64,000 nucleotides of DNA from Dehalococcoides mccartyi (GCA_945865925.1 CAMBFG010000007.1:45277-109276); one strand, 5' to 3'; positions 1 to 8,500 are shown, counted from the first letter of the stretch. Made by a program: numbers and translations. Notes: generated by a model from the sequence alone, not told the origin.

Positions 1-2
1 CG

Positions 3-560
3 GAACTCGATGGCCTGCTCGCCAGCGCCGGCTTGAAGCGCGAAGACGTGAAGCTCGTCTCCGTCGGCTTCGACGTGCGCGCGTTCATCGAGAAGCAGGT
101 CGAGGTCTACCCGGTCTTCCTGAGCAATGAGCCGTACGCGATTCGCAAGGCCGGCGTGGAGATCAACGTGATCGACCCGGCCGACTTCGCCGTGCCAACG
201 CTGGGCCTCACCACCCTCGTAAACAGCGAGTTGCTGACGAAGGACCCCGTGCTCGTGGAGCGCTACCTGCGGGCGACCCTGCGAGCGACGCTGTGGATCC
301 AGTCCCACCAGGACGAGGCCGTCCAGGTCGTGCTGAAGTACGCGCCCGGCGCGGACGCGGCGCAGCAGCGTTACCTCCTCGATCAGGATCTCGCGACGGC
401 GAAGCGGGCCGATGGAGTCGGACGCTCATCGAAGGAGCAGTGGCAGGGCCTCGCGGACACACTGCTGAAGTACGGCGTGCTCCCGAAGGCCCCCGACGTC
501 TCGAAGGCGTTCGACAACCGTCTCGTCGACGGCCTCTACGCGCGAGCCGAGATCAAGTAG
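3..560 (+). CDS. ABC transporter substrate-binding protein, NMT1/SsuA type (5' end outside window)
   Basis: The reading frame is open to the left edge, so the start and signal peptide lie outside the window. About 185 C-terminal residues are visible. The pattern of a periplasmic binding protein of the NMT1/THI5/SsuA group is clear: a segment reading GFDVRAFIEKQVEVYPVFLS, then NEPYAI and the loop with PTLGLTTLVNSELL, where these proteins describe the substrate-specific lobe. Such proteins deliver taurine/alkanesulfonate, nitrate or pyrimidine precursors to an ABC importer; the ligand cannot be told from this fragment. The C-terminus looks complete. The permease and ATPase genes are not downstream, so they are presumably upstream of the window. 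Confidence 0.8.
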   Translation, partial: ELDGLLASAGLKREDVKLVSVGFDVRAFIEKQVEVYPVFLSNEPYAIRKAGVEINVIDPADFAVPTLGLTTLVNSELLTKDPVLVERYLRATLRATLWIQSHQDEAVQVVLKYAPGADAAQQRYLLDQDLATAKRADGVGRSSKEQWQGLADTLLKYGVLPKAPDVSKAFDNRLVDGLYARAEIK

Positions 561-584
561 CGGGAGTCCTCGGGCAGAGCGAGG

Positions 585-2174
585 CTACGGCACCTTCGCC
601 GGGACGATGCCGAGGATCTTGCCGTCGGCGCGTACATCGAACTCCCAGTTGCCCGCGGCGACGCCATCGAGTGGCCGGAAGCCGACCCAGAACTTGCCAG
701 CGTCGCCGCCGCTCCACGGGATCGGTGGTGACTGGTAGACACGCTGGTTGTTCCGGAACGCGATCCACTGGATCAGCCCGACACCGTCCATCCCCGTGAA
801 CTCGAAGAATCCGAGCACTTGTGACGGCCCCGACTGCAGCGCTGCGGACGGCGCGCCCTCCGCCGAAGCGAGCGAGCCGGCAGCAAAGTTCTTCGCGGCC
901 GGCGTTGACGCTGGACGCGGGCCGACGAACGCGACGCCACGCGCTCGCATCGTGTTCGCGATCCACACTTCCACGCGCCAGCGTCCGGCGGGCAGGCCCC
1001 CCGAGCCGGGCACCGTGATGCGGTCGCTGACGATGCCGAAGGAGCCGCTCTTCCACGCCATTGAGGACGACACGGAGTCCTGCTTCACGTCCTCCAGGAA
1101 CCAGCGCTCCTCCACCACCGTGCCGTCCGCGACACCCTCGACGGTGTACTCGTAGTACAGCGCGGTCACGCCGGCCTTGAACACCCGCTCGTAGTCGAAC
1201 AGGTCGCGCCCGGCGGGGGTGTCGATGCCGCTGAGCGCGAACGAGATCTTGCCGACGCGGACGTTGTCCGTCCCCATCTGGCGAGTCGTCCCTCCGCCAG
1301 TGCCTTCGAGGTACAACGGCGCGATCTGTTTGAACCCCTCGGTGACCTTCTGCGCCTGATCGATCAACGACGCGGCGCGGTCGAAGGGGCGGATCTGCCC
1401 GACCTGTGCCTTCGGGTTATAGGTCTCCTGCAGCATGATCCCGATCGCTGCGCCGGCCTGATTGAAGACGGGTCCGCCAGCCGCGCCCGAGGGCATGCGC
1501 GCCGCCGTCTTCATCCACAGGCGGCTCGTCTCGCCGGCCTCGCTGCGCTGGCCCGTGACGGCTGCACGCACGACGGAGAGGTTGCTTTGCGCGGCGCCCT
1601 CGCCTGGATGGCCGAAGAGGCGGATCGCCGTGCCTGGTGTGACTGCGGTGGTGTCTGCGGGCACGATGGCCGGGAGGTCGAAGTTCGGCGCGCCGTCGAC
1701 CGGTCGGAGCACCCGGAGGATCGCGAGGCCGGTCGTCTGGTCGCTCACCAGCAGTTCGGCTTCGTACTCGACTTTCGGTGCGCGGTCCGCCTCGCGATTC
1801 GTGGCGAGTCGGATCTTCGTATACGCGGGCCCGCCGTCCGACCGGTACGGCCGCACGACCGGATAGGAGGTCAGCACGAGCCGTCGAGCGGAGTCGACGA
1901 CGACCCCGGAGCCGAGGCGCACGGGCTTGCCATCGTCCGTTGTGGTGATCACCTGGACGACCGCGCGAGCGAGGTCGCCGTCGGCCGCATCAGCGGAGGT
2001 CTGACCGGGCCCGACGCGGGGTCCGACAGTCACCCCGCCGCCGGTCTCAGTGGGCTCGGGTGTGGCTTTGCCGCCCCCGGGAATGATCCCGGCAGCGCGA
2101 TCGCACCCTCCGAGGAGGATGGCGACGGCGAGCAGCAAGGGGTACAGCGCCCGGGGGGCGCGGAGCAGCCGCAT
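585..2174 (-). CDS. Trypsin-like (HtrA-related) lipoprotein with all three catalytic residues replaced
   Basis: 529 residues. The N-terminus is a lipoprotein signal with hydrophobic stretch and lipobox LLGGC, so Cys24 would be lipidated and the protein anchored outside the membrane. Residues about 68-260 follow the chymotrypsin/DegP fold: GSGVVVD, then VLTSYPVV where active enzymes have VLTNxHVV (His replaced by Pro105), TTGLAILRV where they have xxDLALLKV (Asp replaced by Gly149), and SGAAGGPVF where they have GNSGGPL (Ser replaced by Ala232). The C-terminal 250 residues are a separate region that I do not recognise. The fold assignment is from motif order; loss of peptidase activity is a strong inference. 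An intact HtrA lies 1.1 kb away. A binding or scaffold role is possible. Confidence 0.8.
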   Translation of the reverse strand: MRLLRAPRALYPLLLAVAILLGGCDRAAGIIPGGGKATPEPTETGGGVTVGPRVGPGQTSADAADGDLARAVVQVITTTDDGKPVRLGSGVVVDSARRLVLTSYPVVRPYRSDGGPAYTKIRLATNREADRAPKVEYEAELLVSDQTTGLAILRVLRPVDGAPNFDLPAIVPADTTAVTPGTAIRLFGHPGEGAAQSNLSVVRAAVTGQRSEAGETSRLWMKTAARMPSGAAGGPVFNQAGAAIGIMLQETYNPKAQVGQIRPFDRAASLIDQAQKVTEGFKQIAPLYLEGTGGGTTRQMGTDNVRVGKISFALSGIDTPAGRDLFDYERVFKAGVTALYYEYTVEGVADGTVVEERWFLEDVKQDSVSSSMAWKSGSFGIVSDRITVPGSGGLPAGRWRVEVWIANTMRARGVAFVGPRPASTPAAKNFAAGSLASAEGAPSAALQSGPSQVLGFFEFTGMDGVGLIQWIAFRNNQRVYQSPPIPWSGGDAGKFWVGFRPLDGVAAGNWEFDVRADGKILGIVPAKVP

Positions 2175-2351
2175 GCTGGCACCCTACCCCTTTCGCCGAT
2201 GCTTCTTCCACCATGTGAGGCGGCTTGGCGATTCTCGGAGGAATCCTGTGCATCCCGTACGTGATGACCATCTGGGGCCTGTCCGGCGTCGCGTGTAGAC
2301 TCGCCGCGCTGCCGCCGGGCCCTCGACTGAGGCCGGCCGAGGAGGTTTGCC

Positions 2352-3158
2352 GTGGACTACGAGGCCATCCTGTACGACGTGAGCGAGCGGGTCGCGACCA
2401 TCACGTTGAACCGCCCGGAGCGGATGAACGCTTTCAGTGGCCCACTCCTGGAGGAATGGGAACATGCCCTCCGACGCTCCGCCGAGGACGACGGCGTACG
2501 CGCGGTCATCGTGACGGGTGCCGGCCGAGCGTTCAGCGCGGGCGCCGACCTCCAGGCGACCGGCGCGGACGATCGCGTGCTGATGGCGGACAAGAACGCC
2601 GGGGAGCGCCGGAACTCTCTGCGCTACACAGTGCATCGAGTCCCGCAGGCGGTGCAGTACCTCGACAAGCCCTACATCGCGGCCGTGAACGGAGCAGCCG
2701 TCGGTGCCGGCATGGATATGGCGAGCATGGCAGACATCCGCATCGCCTCCGATCAGGCGCGATTCGGCATGTCGTACGTCAACGTTGGCCTCGTCCCGGG
2801 CGACGGCGGTGCGTGGCTGCTGCCGAGGCTCGTCGGGGTGCAGCAGGCACTCGAGTTGATCTGGAGCGGCGAACTGTTCAACGCCGCGAAGGCACTCGAG
2901 ATCGGCTATGTCACCAAAGTCGTACCGCACGACACGCTCATTGACGAGGCCCGCGCCTACGCTCTTCGCCTCGCGGACGGCCCGCCGGTCGCCATCCAGT
3001 TGGCCAAGCGCCTCGTCTATCGCGCCCTGAACCAGACATTCCAGGAGGCGCTGGAGACTGCTCAGGCAGCGATGACCATCGTCCAGTCCACAGAGGACTC
3101 CAAGGAAGGCCCGAAGGCCTTCCGGGAGAAGCGGAAGGCCGTCTTCGAGGGTCGCTAG
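2352..3158 (+). CDS. Enoyl-CoA hydratase/isomerase family protein (crotonase), PaaG-like
   Basis: 268 residues, usual length for a crotonase. GTG start preceded by GAGGAGG about 8 bases upstream. The CoA-binding oxyanion-hole motifs are present (AFSAGADL and AAVNGAAVGAGMDMA). However, the two glutamates used by true hydratases are changed: GMDMA has Asp where hydratases have Glu, and FGMSYVNVGL lacks the second Glu (PE). The following GLVPGDGGAWLLPRLVG resembles the PaaG/isomerase subgroup. It therefore probably performs an isomerase or other crotonase reaction rather than simple hydration. It sits alone between a protease-like lipoprotein and htrA, with no obvious operon partner. Confidence 0.85.
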   Translation: MDYEAILYDVSERVATITLNRPERMNAFSGPLLEEWEHALRRSAEDDGVRAVIVTGAGRAFSAGADLQATGADDRVLMADKNAGERRNSLRYTVHRVPQAVQYLDKPYIAAVNGAAVGAGMDMASMADIRIASDQARFGMSYVNVGLVPGDGGAWLLPRLVGVQQALELIWSGELFNAAKALEIGYVTKVVPHDTLIDEARAYALRLADGPPVAIQLAKRLVYRALNQTFQEALETAQAAMTIVQSTEDSKEGPKAFREKRKAVFEGR

Positions 3159-3224
3159 CCGAGGCACCCCCGTTGGACTTCTCATCCACACCGGTTCACC
3201 GTTGTTTAACGGCCTTCAGACCGG

Positions 3225-3286
3225 GGGATCATCCCTGCGCGTCACGATGATCCCGTGGGTTCCGTTATTCGGACGGGTGGCCGTCC
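3225..3286 (+). repeat. Two inverted repeats in the leader of the htrA-like gene
   Basis: In the non-coding stretch ahead of the protease gene, GGGATCATC (3225-3233) is repeated inverted as GATGATCCC (3246-3254), a perfect 9-bp stem with a 12-base loop. A second perfect stem, GGACGG/CCGTCC (3271-3276 and 3281-3286), ends 17 bases before the ATG at 3304 and just before its Shine-Dalgarno sequence. These could be an operator or an mRNA structure controlling htrA. Function is unproven. Confidence 0.4.
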
Positions 3287-3303
3287 ACCTCGGGAGGCTG
3301 TTT

Positions 3304-4437
3304 ATGAAGCAAATGAATGGTTGGGGAATCTCCGCGATCGCGGGTCTGGTCGTCGCTGCGACGCTGATCGGCGGGGCGGTGGCGCTGAGCGCCTTCGGTG
3401 GCACCACCGTGACCACGATCGCGCCCGGGGTCTCGCGCGCGACGCAACAGGTGCAGCAGGCGCAGGGCGTCCCCGCTGGCGGCATCGCCGACCTCGTGGA
3501 GCGGGTGCGTCCATCGATCGTCGTGATCGAGGGCGCCACTGCGGGCGCGGCTGGCGCCTCCAGCGGCACTGGTATGGTGCTCGACCGCGAAGGTCGAGTC
3601 CTCACGAATTACCACGTGATCGAAGGCCAGACGAACATCAAGGTCACGCTCGCGGACGGGACCGCCTCCAAGGCGAGCATCCTCGGCTCCGACCCCGGCA
3701 GCGACCTGGCCGTGCTGAAGATCACCGTACCAGCGAACCTGCTGGTGCCGGTCACCCTCGCGAACTCGGACAACGTGCGCGTCGGCGACGCGGTGTTCGC
3801 CATCGGCAATCCGTTCGGCCAGAACTTCTCCGTCAGTTCCGGGATCATCTCGGCGACGGGGCGTGTGACGACTTCGTCCTTCACGGGGCGAGCGATCCGC
3901 GACGTCCTGCAGACGGATGCCTCGCTCAACCCGGGGAACTCGGGTGGCCCGCTCTTCGACCTCAAGGGCGAGGTGGTGGGCGTGAACTCCTCGATCGAGA
4001 ATCCCAGCGGCCGATTCTTCATCGGTCTCGGGTACGCGATCCCGTCGAACACCGCGCAGCGCTTCCTGCCCCAGATGGTGCAGGGCAAGGACATCCAGCA
4101 CCCGCAACTCGGCGTCTCCGTCACCCCTCTGGATGACGTGGTCGCCGCCGACCTCGGGCTGAAGGTGACGCGAGGCGTCTACGTGACCGCTGTGACGCCG
4201 AGCGGCTCCGCGGCTCGCGCTGGCCTGGTCGCAGCCTCGCGCGGGACGGCCGCGCGCCTCGCGGGCACGGGCGGCGATGTGATCACCGCCGTGGCGGGTG
4301 AGCCGGTACGCAACTTCGAGGAACTCGCGAGGGCTATCGACAAGCACGAGGTGGGTTCGAAGGTTCAGGTCGACATCGTGCGGAACGGTCAGCCAATGAC
4401 CCTCACCGCGGAACTGCAGATCTGGGACCTGCGCTAG
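3304..4437 (+). CDS. HtrA/DegP-like serine protease, trypsin + PDZ
   Basis: 377 residues from the ATG at 3304, chosen over an upstream in-frame TTG at 3202 because GGGAGG lies just before it and the protein then begins with a short basic end and one membrane segment (about residues 8-31). The catalytic triad of the DegP/DegQ/HhoA family is intact: His104 in LTNYHVIEG, Asp134 in DPGSDLAVLK and Ser213 in NPGNSGGPLFD. A single PDZ domain occupies about residues 265-370 (LGVSVTPL, GVYVTAVTPSGSAARAGL). These are membrane-anchored extracytoplasmic proteases that deal with misfolded envelope proteins. Compare the catalytically broken relative at 585-2174. Confidence 0.92.
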   Translation: MKQMNGWGISAIAGLVVAATLIGGAVALSAFGGTTVTTIAPGVSRATQQVQQAQGVPAGGIADLVERVRPSIVVIEGATAGAAGASSGTGMVLDREGRVLTNYHVIEGQTNIKVTLADGTASKASILGSDPGSDLAVLKITVPANLLVPVTLANSDNVRVGDAVFAIGNPFGQNFSVSSGIISATGRVTTSSFTGRAIRDVLQTDASLNPGNSGGPLFDLKGEVVGVNSSIENPSGRFFIGLGYAIPSNTAQRFLPQMVQGKDIQHPQLGVSVTPLDDVVAADLGLKVTRGVYVTAVTPSGSAARAGLVAASRGTAARLAGTGGDVITAVAGEPVRNFEELARAIDKHEVGSKVQVDIVRNGQPMTLTAELQIWDLR

Positions 4438-4440
4438 CGC

Positions 4441-5001
4441 TTACTGATCGAGTGGCGGCAACTCCAGCGCGCGCCCGGCGACCAACAGCCAGGCGCGCGC
4501 TGCACGTTGCGCCACCTGCTGGTTGACCCGCCCGAGCAGGTCTCGGTAGGCTCGCCCCAGCGCGTACTCCGGCACCAGCCCCGCACCCACCTCGTTGCTC
4601 ACGATGATCGAGGTGCCCGTCCGCGCCGCTAGGACATCGAGCAGGGCACGCGTCTCCTCGGTGAGCGCGCCTTCGAGGGCGTCGATTGAGGCCGGGGTCG
4701 GAGCCTCGGTACCGAGATCGAGCAGCCGGTTGGAGACCCACACGGAGAGGCAGTCGAGCAGGATGGTGTCGCCGGCCGGCGCCGCACGCGCAGCCTCGAT
4801 CGGCGCGCGCGGCGACTCGACCGTGCGCCACGCGGACGGGCGCTGGCCGCGGTGGCGCGCGATCCGCGCACGCATCTCGTCATCGAGCGGCTCAAGAGTC
4901 GCGACATAAGTAACGGGCGCGCCGAGGTTGGCGGCCAGGCGCTCGCCGTACGACGACTTGCCGCTGCGTGCGCCGCCCGTGACGAACCAGACCTCGGGCA
5001 T
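4441..5001 (-). CDS. cobU: Adenosylcobinamide kinase / adenosylcobinamide-phosphate guanylyltransferase
   Basis: 186 residues, the usual CobU/CobP length. P-loop GGARSGKS at residues 8-15, the family segment LDCLSVWVSNRLLD, and NEVGAGLVPEYALGRAYRDLLGRVNQ near residues 135-160, all hallmarks of CobU. The enzyme phosphorylates adenosylcobinamide and then transfers GMP to make AdoCbi-GDP in the nucleotide-loop branch of cobalamin synthesis. It follows cobS by 4 bases and is the last gene of the run cobT-cobS-cobU. The 3' end is convergent with the htrA-like gene, with only 3 bases between stops. Confidence 0.93.
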   Translation of the reverse strand: MPEVWFVTGGARSGKSSYGERLAANLGAPVTYVATLEPLDDEMRARIARHRGQRPSAWRTVESPRAPIEAARAAPAGDTILLDCLSVWVSNRLLDLGTEAPTPASIDALEGALTEETRALLDVLAARTGTSIIVSNEVGAGLVPEYALGRAYRDLLGRVNQQVAQRAARAWLLVAGRALELPPLDQ

Positions 5002-5005
5002 CGCG

Positions 5006-5779
5006 CTAGCCGATCAGCGGCTCGGCCCAGCCGTGCATCCCGGCTGCGGCGAGCGAGAGCCATACGACCACCTGCGAGACCTCGATCGCTGCGCCGAAGA
5101 CGTCGCCAGTCACGCCGTCGAGCATCCGCGCGGCGAGCGCGGCGATCAGCAGCGCCGCGACCGTGGCGGCGACGATCAGCACGATACCCGCGAGTCCGAA
5201 GAGCGCGATCGCCGCGCCAGCACCGATCACCGTGGCGAGCGGCGCCGCGATCGGCAGCATCGCGGTCTGCATCGCGTGGCCCAGTCCTCGAGGTCGCGCG
5301 GGCTTGAACAGCAGGCCCACTGGGACCACCGTCCACCGCCCAAGCGCGGGCGCGAGGATCAGCGCGGCGCCTCGGAGGTCGCCTTCGAGCGAGACGATGG
5401 CCGCCCACTCCGCCATGAGCACCAGCAGCAGCGCCATCACGCCGGCGGGCCCGGTGTTGCCTTCGCTCATCACGCCGAGGCGTTCGGCGCGGTCGCCCTG
5501 CACGGCCATGCCGTCGGCGGTGTCTGCCACGCCATCGAGGTGCAGTCCGCCCGAAGCGAGTGCGAGGAACGCGACGAGGAGGACGGCCGTGGGGACGGGC
5601 GGAAGCAGTTCGCTCAGCCCTCGATCGAGCGCCCACAGGCCGAGGCCGATTAGCAGGCCGATCAGCGGGTACCAGCCGAGGGCTTCCGCGAAGGTGCGGT
5701 CGTCGTATGTCTGCACGCGACGCAGCCGCAGCGGTGTGAGGAACTCGAGCGCGATCAGCGCGCCGCCGAAGATGCGCAC
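5006..5779 (-). CDS. cobS: Adenosylcobinamide-GDP ribazoletransferase (cobalamin synthase)
   Basis: 257 residues from the GTG at 5779, which lies one base after the cobT stop and has GGAGG in the cobT tail as ribosome site; a longer in-frame ATG start at 5896 would overlap cobT and lacks family similarity. The protein begins RIFGGALIALEFLTPLR and carries GLHLDGVADTADGMA, the CobS motif with acidic metal-binding residues. Several hydrophobic helices fit the polytopic membrane enzyme. It joins AdoCbi-GDP to alpha-ribazole (phosphate) to form adenosylcobalamin (phosphate). Sits between cobT and cobU. Confidence 0.92.
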   Translation of the reverse strand: MRIFGGALIALEFLTPLRLRRVQTYDDRTFAEALGWYPLIGLLIGLGLWALDRGLSELLPPVPTAVLLVAFLALASGGLHLDGVADTADGMAVQGDRAERLGVMSEGNTGPAGVMALLLVLMAEWAAIVSLEGDLRGAALILAPALGRWTVVPVGLLFKPARPRGLGHAMQTAMLPIAAPLATVIGAGAAIALFGLAGIVLIVAATVAALLIAALAARMLDGVTGDVFGAAIEVSQVVVWLSLAAAGMHGWAEPLIG

Positions 5780-5780
5780 G

Positions 5781-6902
5781 TTAGGCCTCCGGCTCGACGG
5801 CCACGTCTGAGTCGGACACACCCGCCTCGTCGAACGTCGCCATCTCGTCCAGCAGCCGGCACGCGGCGACGCAGAGTGAGATCCCGAGGGCTGCACCCGA
5901 TCCCTCGCCGAGCCGCATGCCGAGGTCGAGCATCGGCTCGAGGCGCAGGTGCTCTAGCATTGCGTGGTGCCCTGGCTCCACCGACCGGTGTGACGCGATG
6001 AATGAGTCGACCGCGTCGGGTGCGATCGCCTCGGCGATCAGGGCCGCCGCGCCCGAGATCAGCCCATCGACCACCGCCGGCACGTGCGCCGCCGCCGCAG
6101 CCAGGTAGACCCCCGCCAGCACGCCGATCTCGAACCCGCCGAGTGCAGCCAACAGGCTGAGGCCGTCGGTGCGGTCGGGCGCGTTCACTTCGAGGGCACG
6201 CTCGATGGCGGCGACCTTCAACTCGTAATGAGTGTCGTCCACACCGGTGCCACGCCCGGTGACGGAGCGAGGTGGGCGCGTCGTGACGGCCGCGATGATC
6301 GCCGCCGCGCTGGTGCTGTTCCCGATCCCCATCTCGCCGAGCGCCACGATGTGGACGCCTTCGGCAGTGCGCTCGCGCTCGAACAGCGCGATGCCCTCGG
6401 CCACGGCGCGTTCGGCGAGGGCGCGCGTCATCGCCGGCCCGACCGAGATGTCGTCCGTGCCGGGCCCAAGGCGCAGGCGCAGCAGGTCAGGGTGCTCGGG
6501 CGTCTCGCTGCGCACGCCGGCGTCGACGACGCGCACACGCGCCCCGGCATGCGAGGCGAGCACGTTGATCGCGGCCCCACCTTCGAGGAAGTTCGCGACC
6601 ATCTGCGCGGTCACCTCGGCGGGGAACGCGGAGACCCCCTGCGCGGTCACCCCGTGGTCGCCCGCCGCGACGATCACCAGCCGCTGATCGAGACGCGGCC
6701 GCGACTGCCCCGTAATCCCCGCGATCCGCGTCGCCAACCCCTCGAGGCGCCCGAGCGCCCCCGGTGGTTTCGTGAGCCGTCCCTGACGGGCATCAGCGCG
6801 AGCCGCTGCCTCGCTGTCCGAGGGCCGGATGGCCCGGACGGTGGCGGCGATGAGCGCGGCGGGGTCGGTGACAGGCCGGTATTGGGGCTGAGTGGCAGGC
6901 AT
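5781..6902 (-). CDS. cobT: Nicotinate-nucleotide--dimethylbenzimidazole phosphoribosyltransferase
   Basis: 373 residues. Typical CobT segments: RLTKPPGALGRLEGLA near the N-terminus, ALGEMGIGNSTSAAAI in the middle and RLGEGSGAALG at the end, whose Glu333 corresponds to the catalytic base of the family. It makes alpha-ribazole 5'-phosphate from nicotinate mononucleotide and dimethylbenzimidazole. It is the first gene of a three-gene unit cobT-cobS-cobU. No cobalamin riboswitch is visible in the roughly 100 bases upstream. A dedicated alpha-ribazole phosphatase gene is not in the unit. Confidence 0.94.
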   Translation of the reverse strand: MPATQPQYRPVTDPAALIAATVRAIRPSDSEAAARADARQGRLTKPPGALGRLEGLATRIAGITGQSRPRLDQRLVIVAAGDHGVTAQGVSAFPAEVTAQMVANFLEGGAAINVLASHAGARVRVVDAGVRSETPEHPDLLRLRLGPGTDDISVGPAMTRALAERAVAEGIALFERERTAEGVHIVALGEMGIGNSTSAAAIIAAVTTRPPRSVTGRGTGVDDTHYELKVAAIERALEVNAPDRTDGLSLLAALGGFEIGVLAGVYLAAAAAHVPAVVDGLISGAAALIAEAIAPDAVDSFIASHRSVEPGHHAMLEHLRLEPMLDLGMRLGEGSGAALGISLCVAACRLLDEMATFDEAGVSDSDVAVEPEA

Positions 6903-7004
6903 GCGGCGAGTGTACGCGGGGGGCTGTGAGTGCGCCCTCGGCTGCCGTTGTCCGCCCCGTGACCGGCCCTAGTATTCGCGGTCTTCCCTTCGAGGAGGGC
7001 ATGC

Positions 7005-7589
7005 GTGTCCTACGACGGCGAACGTGTCTCGCTCCGGGCCATCGAGCCGGACGACCTCGACCGATATCTCGTCTGGGTGAACGACCCCGAGGTCACCCGC
7101 TGGCTGTCGCTGCGTTACCCGATCGGGCGCGAGGGCGAGCGCGCCATCCTTGAGCGGCTCACGCGCGCGAACGGGTACGAGAGTGCCGCTTTCGCGGTGG
7201 AGGATCGTGCGACCGGCGAGCACCTGGGCACGATCTCGCTGTTCGACTCGAAGCCGGAGTCGCGCGTAGCCGAACTCGGCATCTTCCTCGGGGCGAAGGA
7301 GCGCTGGGGCGAGGGGATCGGGTACGACGCCCTGGTGACGCTGCTCCGCTTCGGCTTCTGGGAGATGAACCTCCGCCGCGTCGAGTTGAGCGTGCTCGAC
7401 GGCAACGTCCGAGCGCGAGCACTGTACGAGCGTGTGGGTTTCGTCGAGGCCGGGCGACGGCCGGGCCACTGGTACAAGCGCGGTGCGCCGATCGACGACT
7501 TCGTGATGACCGTCGAGCGGACCGCCTTCGAGGCCCAGCACGGCATGCCAGAGCGCATCGTGCTGCCGGGACGGGAGGTCTCCTCGTGA
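7005..7589 (+). CDS. GNAT-family N-acetyltransferase (RimJ/RimL type)
   Basis: 194 residues, GTG start with GAGGAGGG 6 bases before. Layout of the RimJ/RimL-like GNATs: N-terminal VSLRAIEPDDLDRYLVWVNDPEVTRWL, central ELGIFLGAKERWGEGIGYDAL (acetyl-CoA pyrophosphate-binding loop) and a late NVRARALYERVGFVEAGRRP. It should acetylate an amine, protein N-terminus or small molecule with acetyl-CoA in the cytoplasm. It overlaps the next gene, a second GNAT, by 4 bases, so the two are co-translated. The substrate is unknown. Confidence 0.88.
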   Translation: MSYDGERVSLRAIEPDDLDRYLVWVNDPEVTRWLSLRYPIGREGERAILERLTRANGYESAAFAVEDRATGEHLGTISLFDSKPESRVAELGIFLGAKERWGEGIGYDALVTLLRFGFWEMNLRRVELSVLDGNVRARALYERVGFVEAGRRPGHWYKRGAPIDDFVMTVERTAFEAQHGMPERIVLPGREVSS

Positions 7590-8173
7590 TGTCAGGAGAT
7601 CCTGTCGTGATCCAGGGCGATCGAGTGCGCCTCGTCCCCCCGCCGGACATCGGCTTCGCCCGGATGACCGAGGCGTGGGTCAACGACCCGTTTACTCGTC
7701 ACCTCATCGGCGGGCCGGCCTACCAGATGTCCCTCGCCTCCCGCGAGGACTTCGTACGCCCCCGTCTCACGCCGTCCTTCGATGGCGTCTATCTGGTGAT
7801 TGAGGTGATCGACACGCCAGAGCCGGTCATCATCGGCGCCATCGAACTCCGGAAGATCACCCCAGAGCACCGCTCCGCCGAGGTGGGCATCCTCGTCGGC
7901 GACCGGGCCTACCAGGGGCGGGGCTATGGCACGGACGCGATGCGCGCCCTCTGCCGCTTCGCCTTCGAGGAGATGGACCTGCGCCGCATCCACCTCGGCG
8001 TGATGGAGTTCAACGCCCGCGCCATCCGCTCCTATGAACAGGTCGGCTTTGTGGTCGAAGGGCGCCTCCGCCAGGACACCTACCTCGGCGGCCACTACTA
8101 CGACTCGTTCGTGATGGGCCTCCTCCGCGAGGACTTCGAGACCGCCGAGCGTGCGCGGAGGCAGGCGGGGTAG
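7586..8173 (+). CDS. GNAT-family N-acetyltransferase (RimJ/RimL type), second of a pair
   Basis: 195 residues from GTG 7586 (an ATG follows one codon later at 7589 and may be the true start). Same layout as its neighbour: VRLVPPPDIGFARMTEAWVNDPFT, EVGILVGDRAYQGRGYGTDAM as the acetyl-CoA loop and NARAIRSYEQVGFVVEGRLR at the end. The pair looks like an old tandem duplication that has diverged. The 4-base overlap indicates one transcript. Substrate unknown. Confidence 0.88.
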   Translation: MMSGDPVVIQGDRVRLVPPPDIGFARMTEAWVNDPFTRHLIGGPAYQMSLASREDFVRPRLTPSFDGVYLVIEVIDTPEPVIIGAIELRKITPEHRSAEVGILVGDRAYQGRGYGTDAMRALCRFAFEEMDLRRIHLGVMEFNARAIRSYEQVGFVVEGRLRQDTYLGGHYYDSFVMGLLREDFETAERARRQAG

Positions 8174-8275
8174 TGCCCGGCTGGCCCTCGATAATGTGTG
8201 TAGCACCGGAATCTGGCTCAAATGGTGGGGTTGAGAACTTTCGGCCCTTACGTCAAGATAGATAGCGATCCCGCC

Positions 8276-8303
8276 TTGACAGGCCGACCAGTGCATCTAT
8301 GCT
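8276..8303 (+). promoter_or_regulatory. Sigma-70-type promoter upstream of the c-di-AMP riboswitch
   Basis: TTGACA at 8276-8281 and TATGCT at 8298-8303 with a 16-base spacer, in the non-coding gap after the GNAT pair. The first matches the -35 consensus perfectly and the second matches -10 at four of six bases. Transcription would begin about 8310 and run through the riboswitch at 8366-8500 into the zinc-ribbon and flagellar genes. Confidence 0.6.
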
Positions 8304-8365
8304 CTTGTCGTCACAATCACGATGATTCACGGGCGTGATGCCCGGGGGACATCGAGGGTGGGGTG

Positions 8366-8500
8366 ACATGCCTAATTGCCGCTCGGGAGGGCGGTGACCG
8401 GGGGACCCAACTTAACTGGGGTGAATCTCAGAGCGATGGCGCGACGAGACGGGCGAACTGACCGGCCCGAACCCGACAGCTAACCTCGGAGGCTAATGGC
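8366..8500 (+). promoter_or_regulatory. Cyclic di-AMP riboswitch (ydaO/yuaA motif)
   Basis: The conserved core of the ydaO/yuaA aptamer is visible in order: ACCGGGGGACCCAA at 8397-8410, GGGGTGAATCTC near 8419-8430, and the long signature GAACCCGACAGCTAACCTCG near 8469-8488 followed by GAGGCTAATGGC. The 5' ATTGCC (about 8375) can pair with the 3' GGCTAAT to close the element. This matches the known pattern of the class, which binds c-di-AMP and usually turns genes off. A hairpin CCGGC/GCCGG (8510-8524) without a T-run follows, then a strong ribosome site (AAAGGAGG), so control could be translational or by another form of termination. Confidence 0.88.

Noticed and set aside
4441..7004. A cobalamin riboswitch for cobT-cobS-cobU
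   Set aside because: The 100-base gap before cobT is too short for the element and lacks the B12-box pattern.
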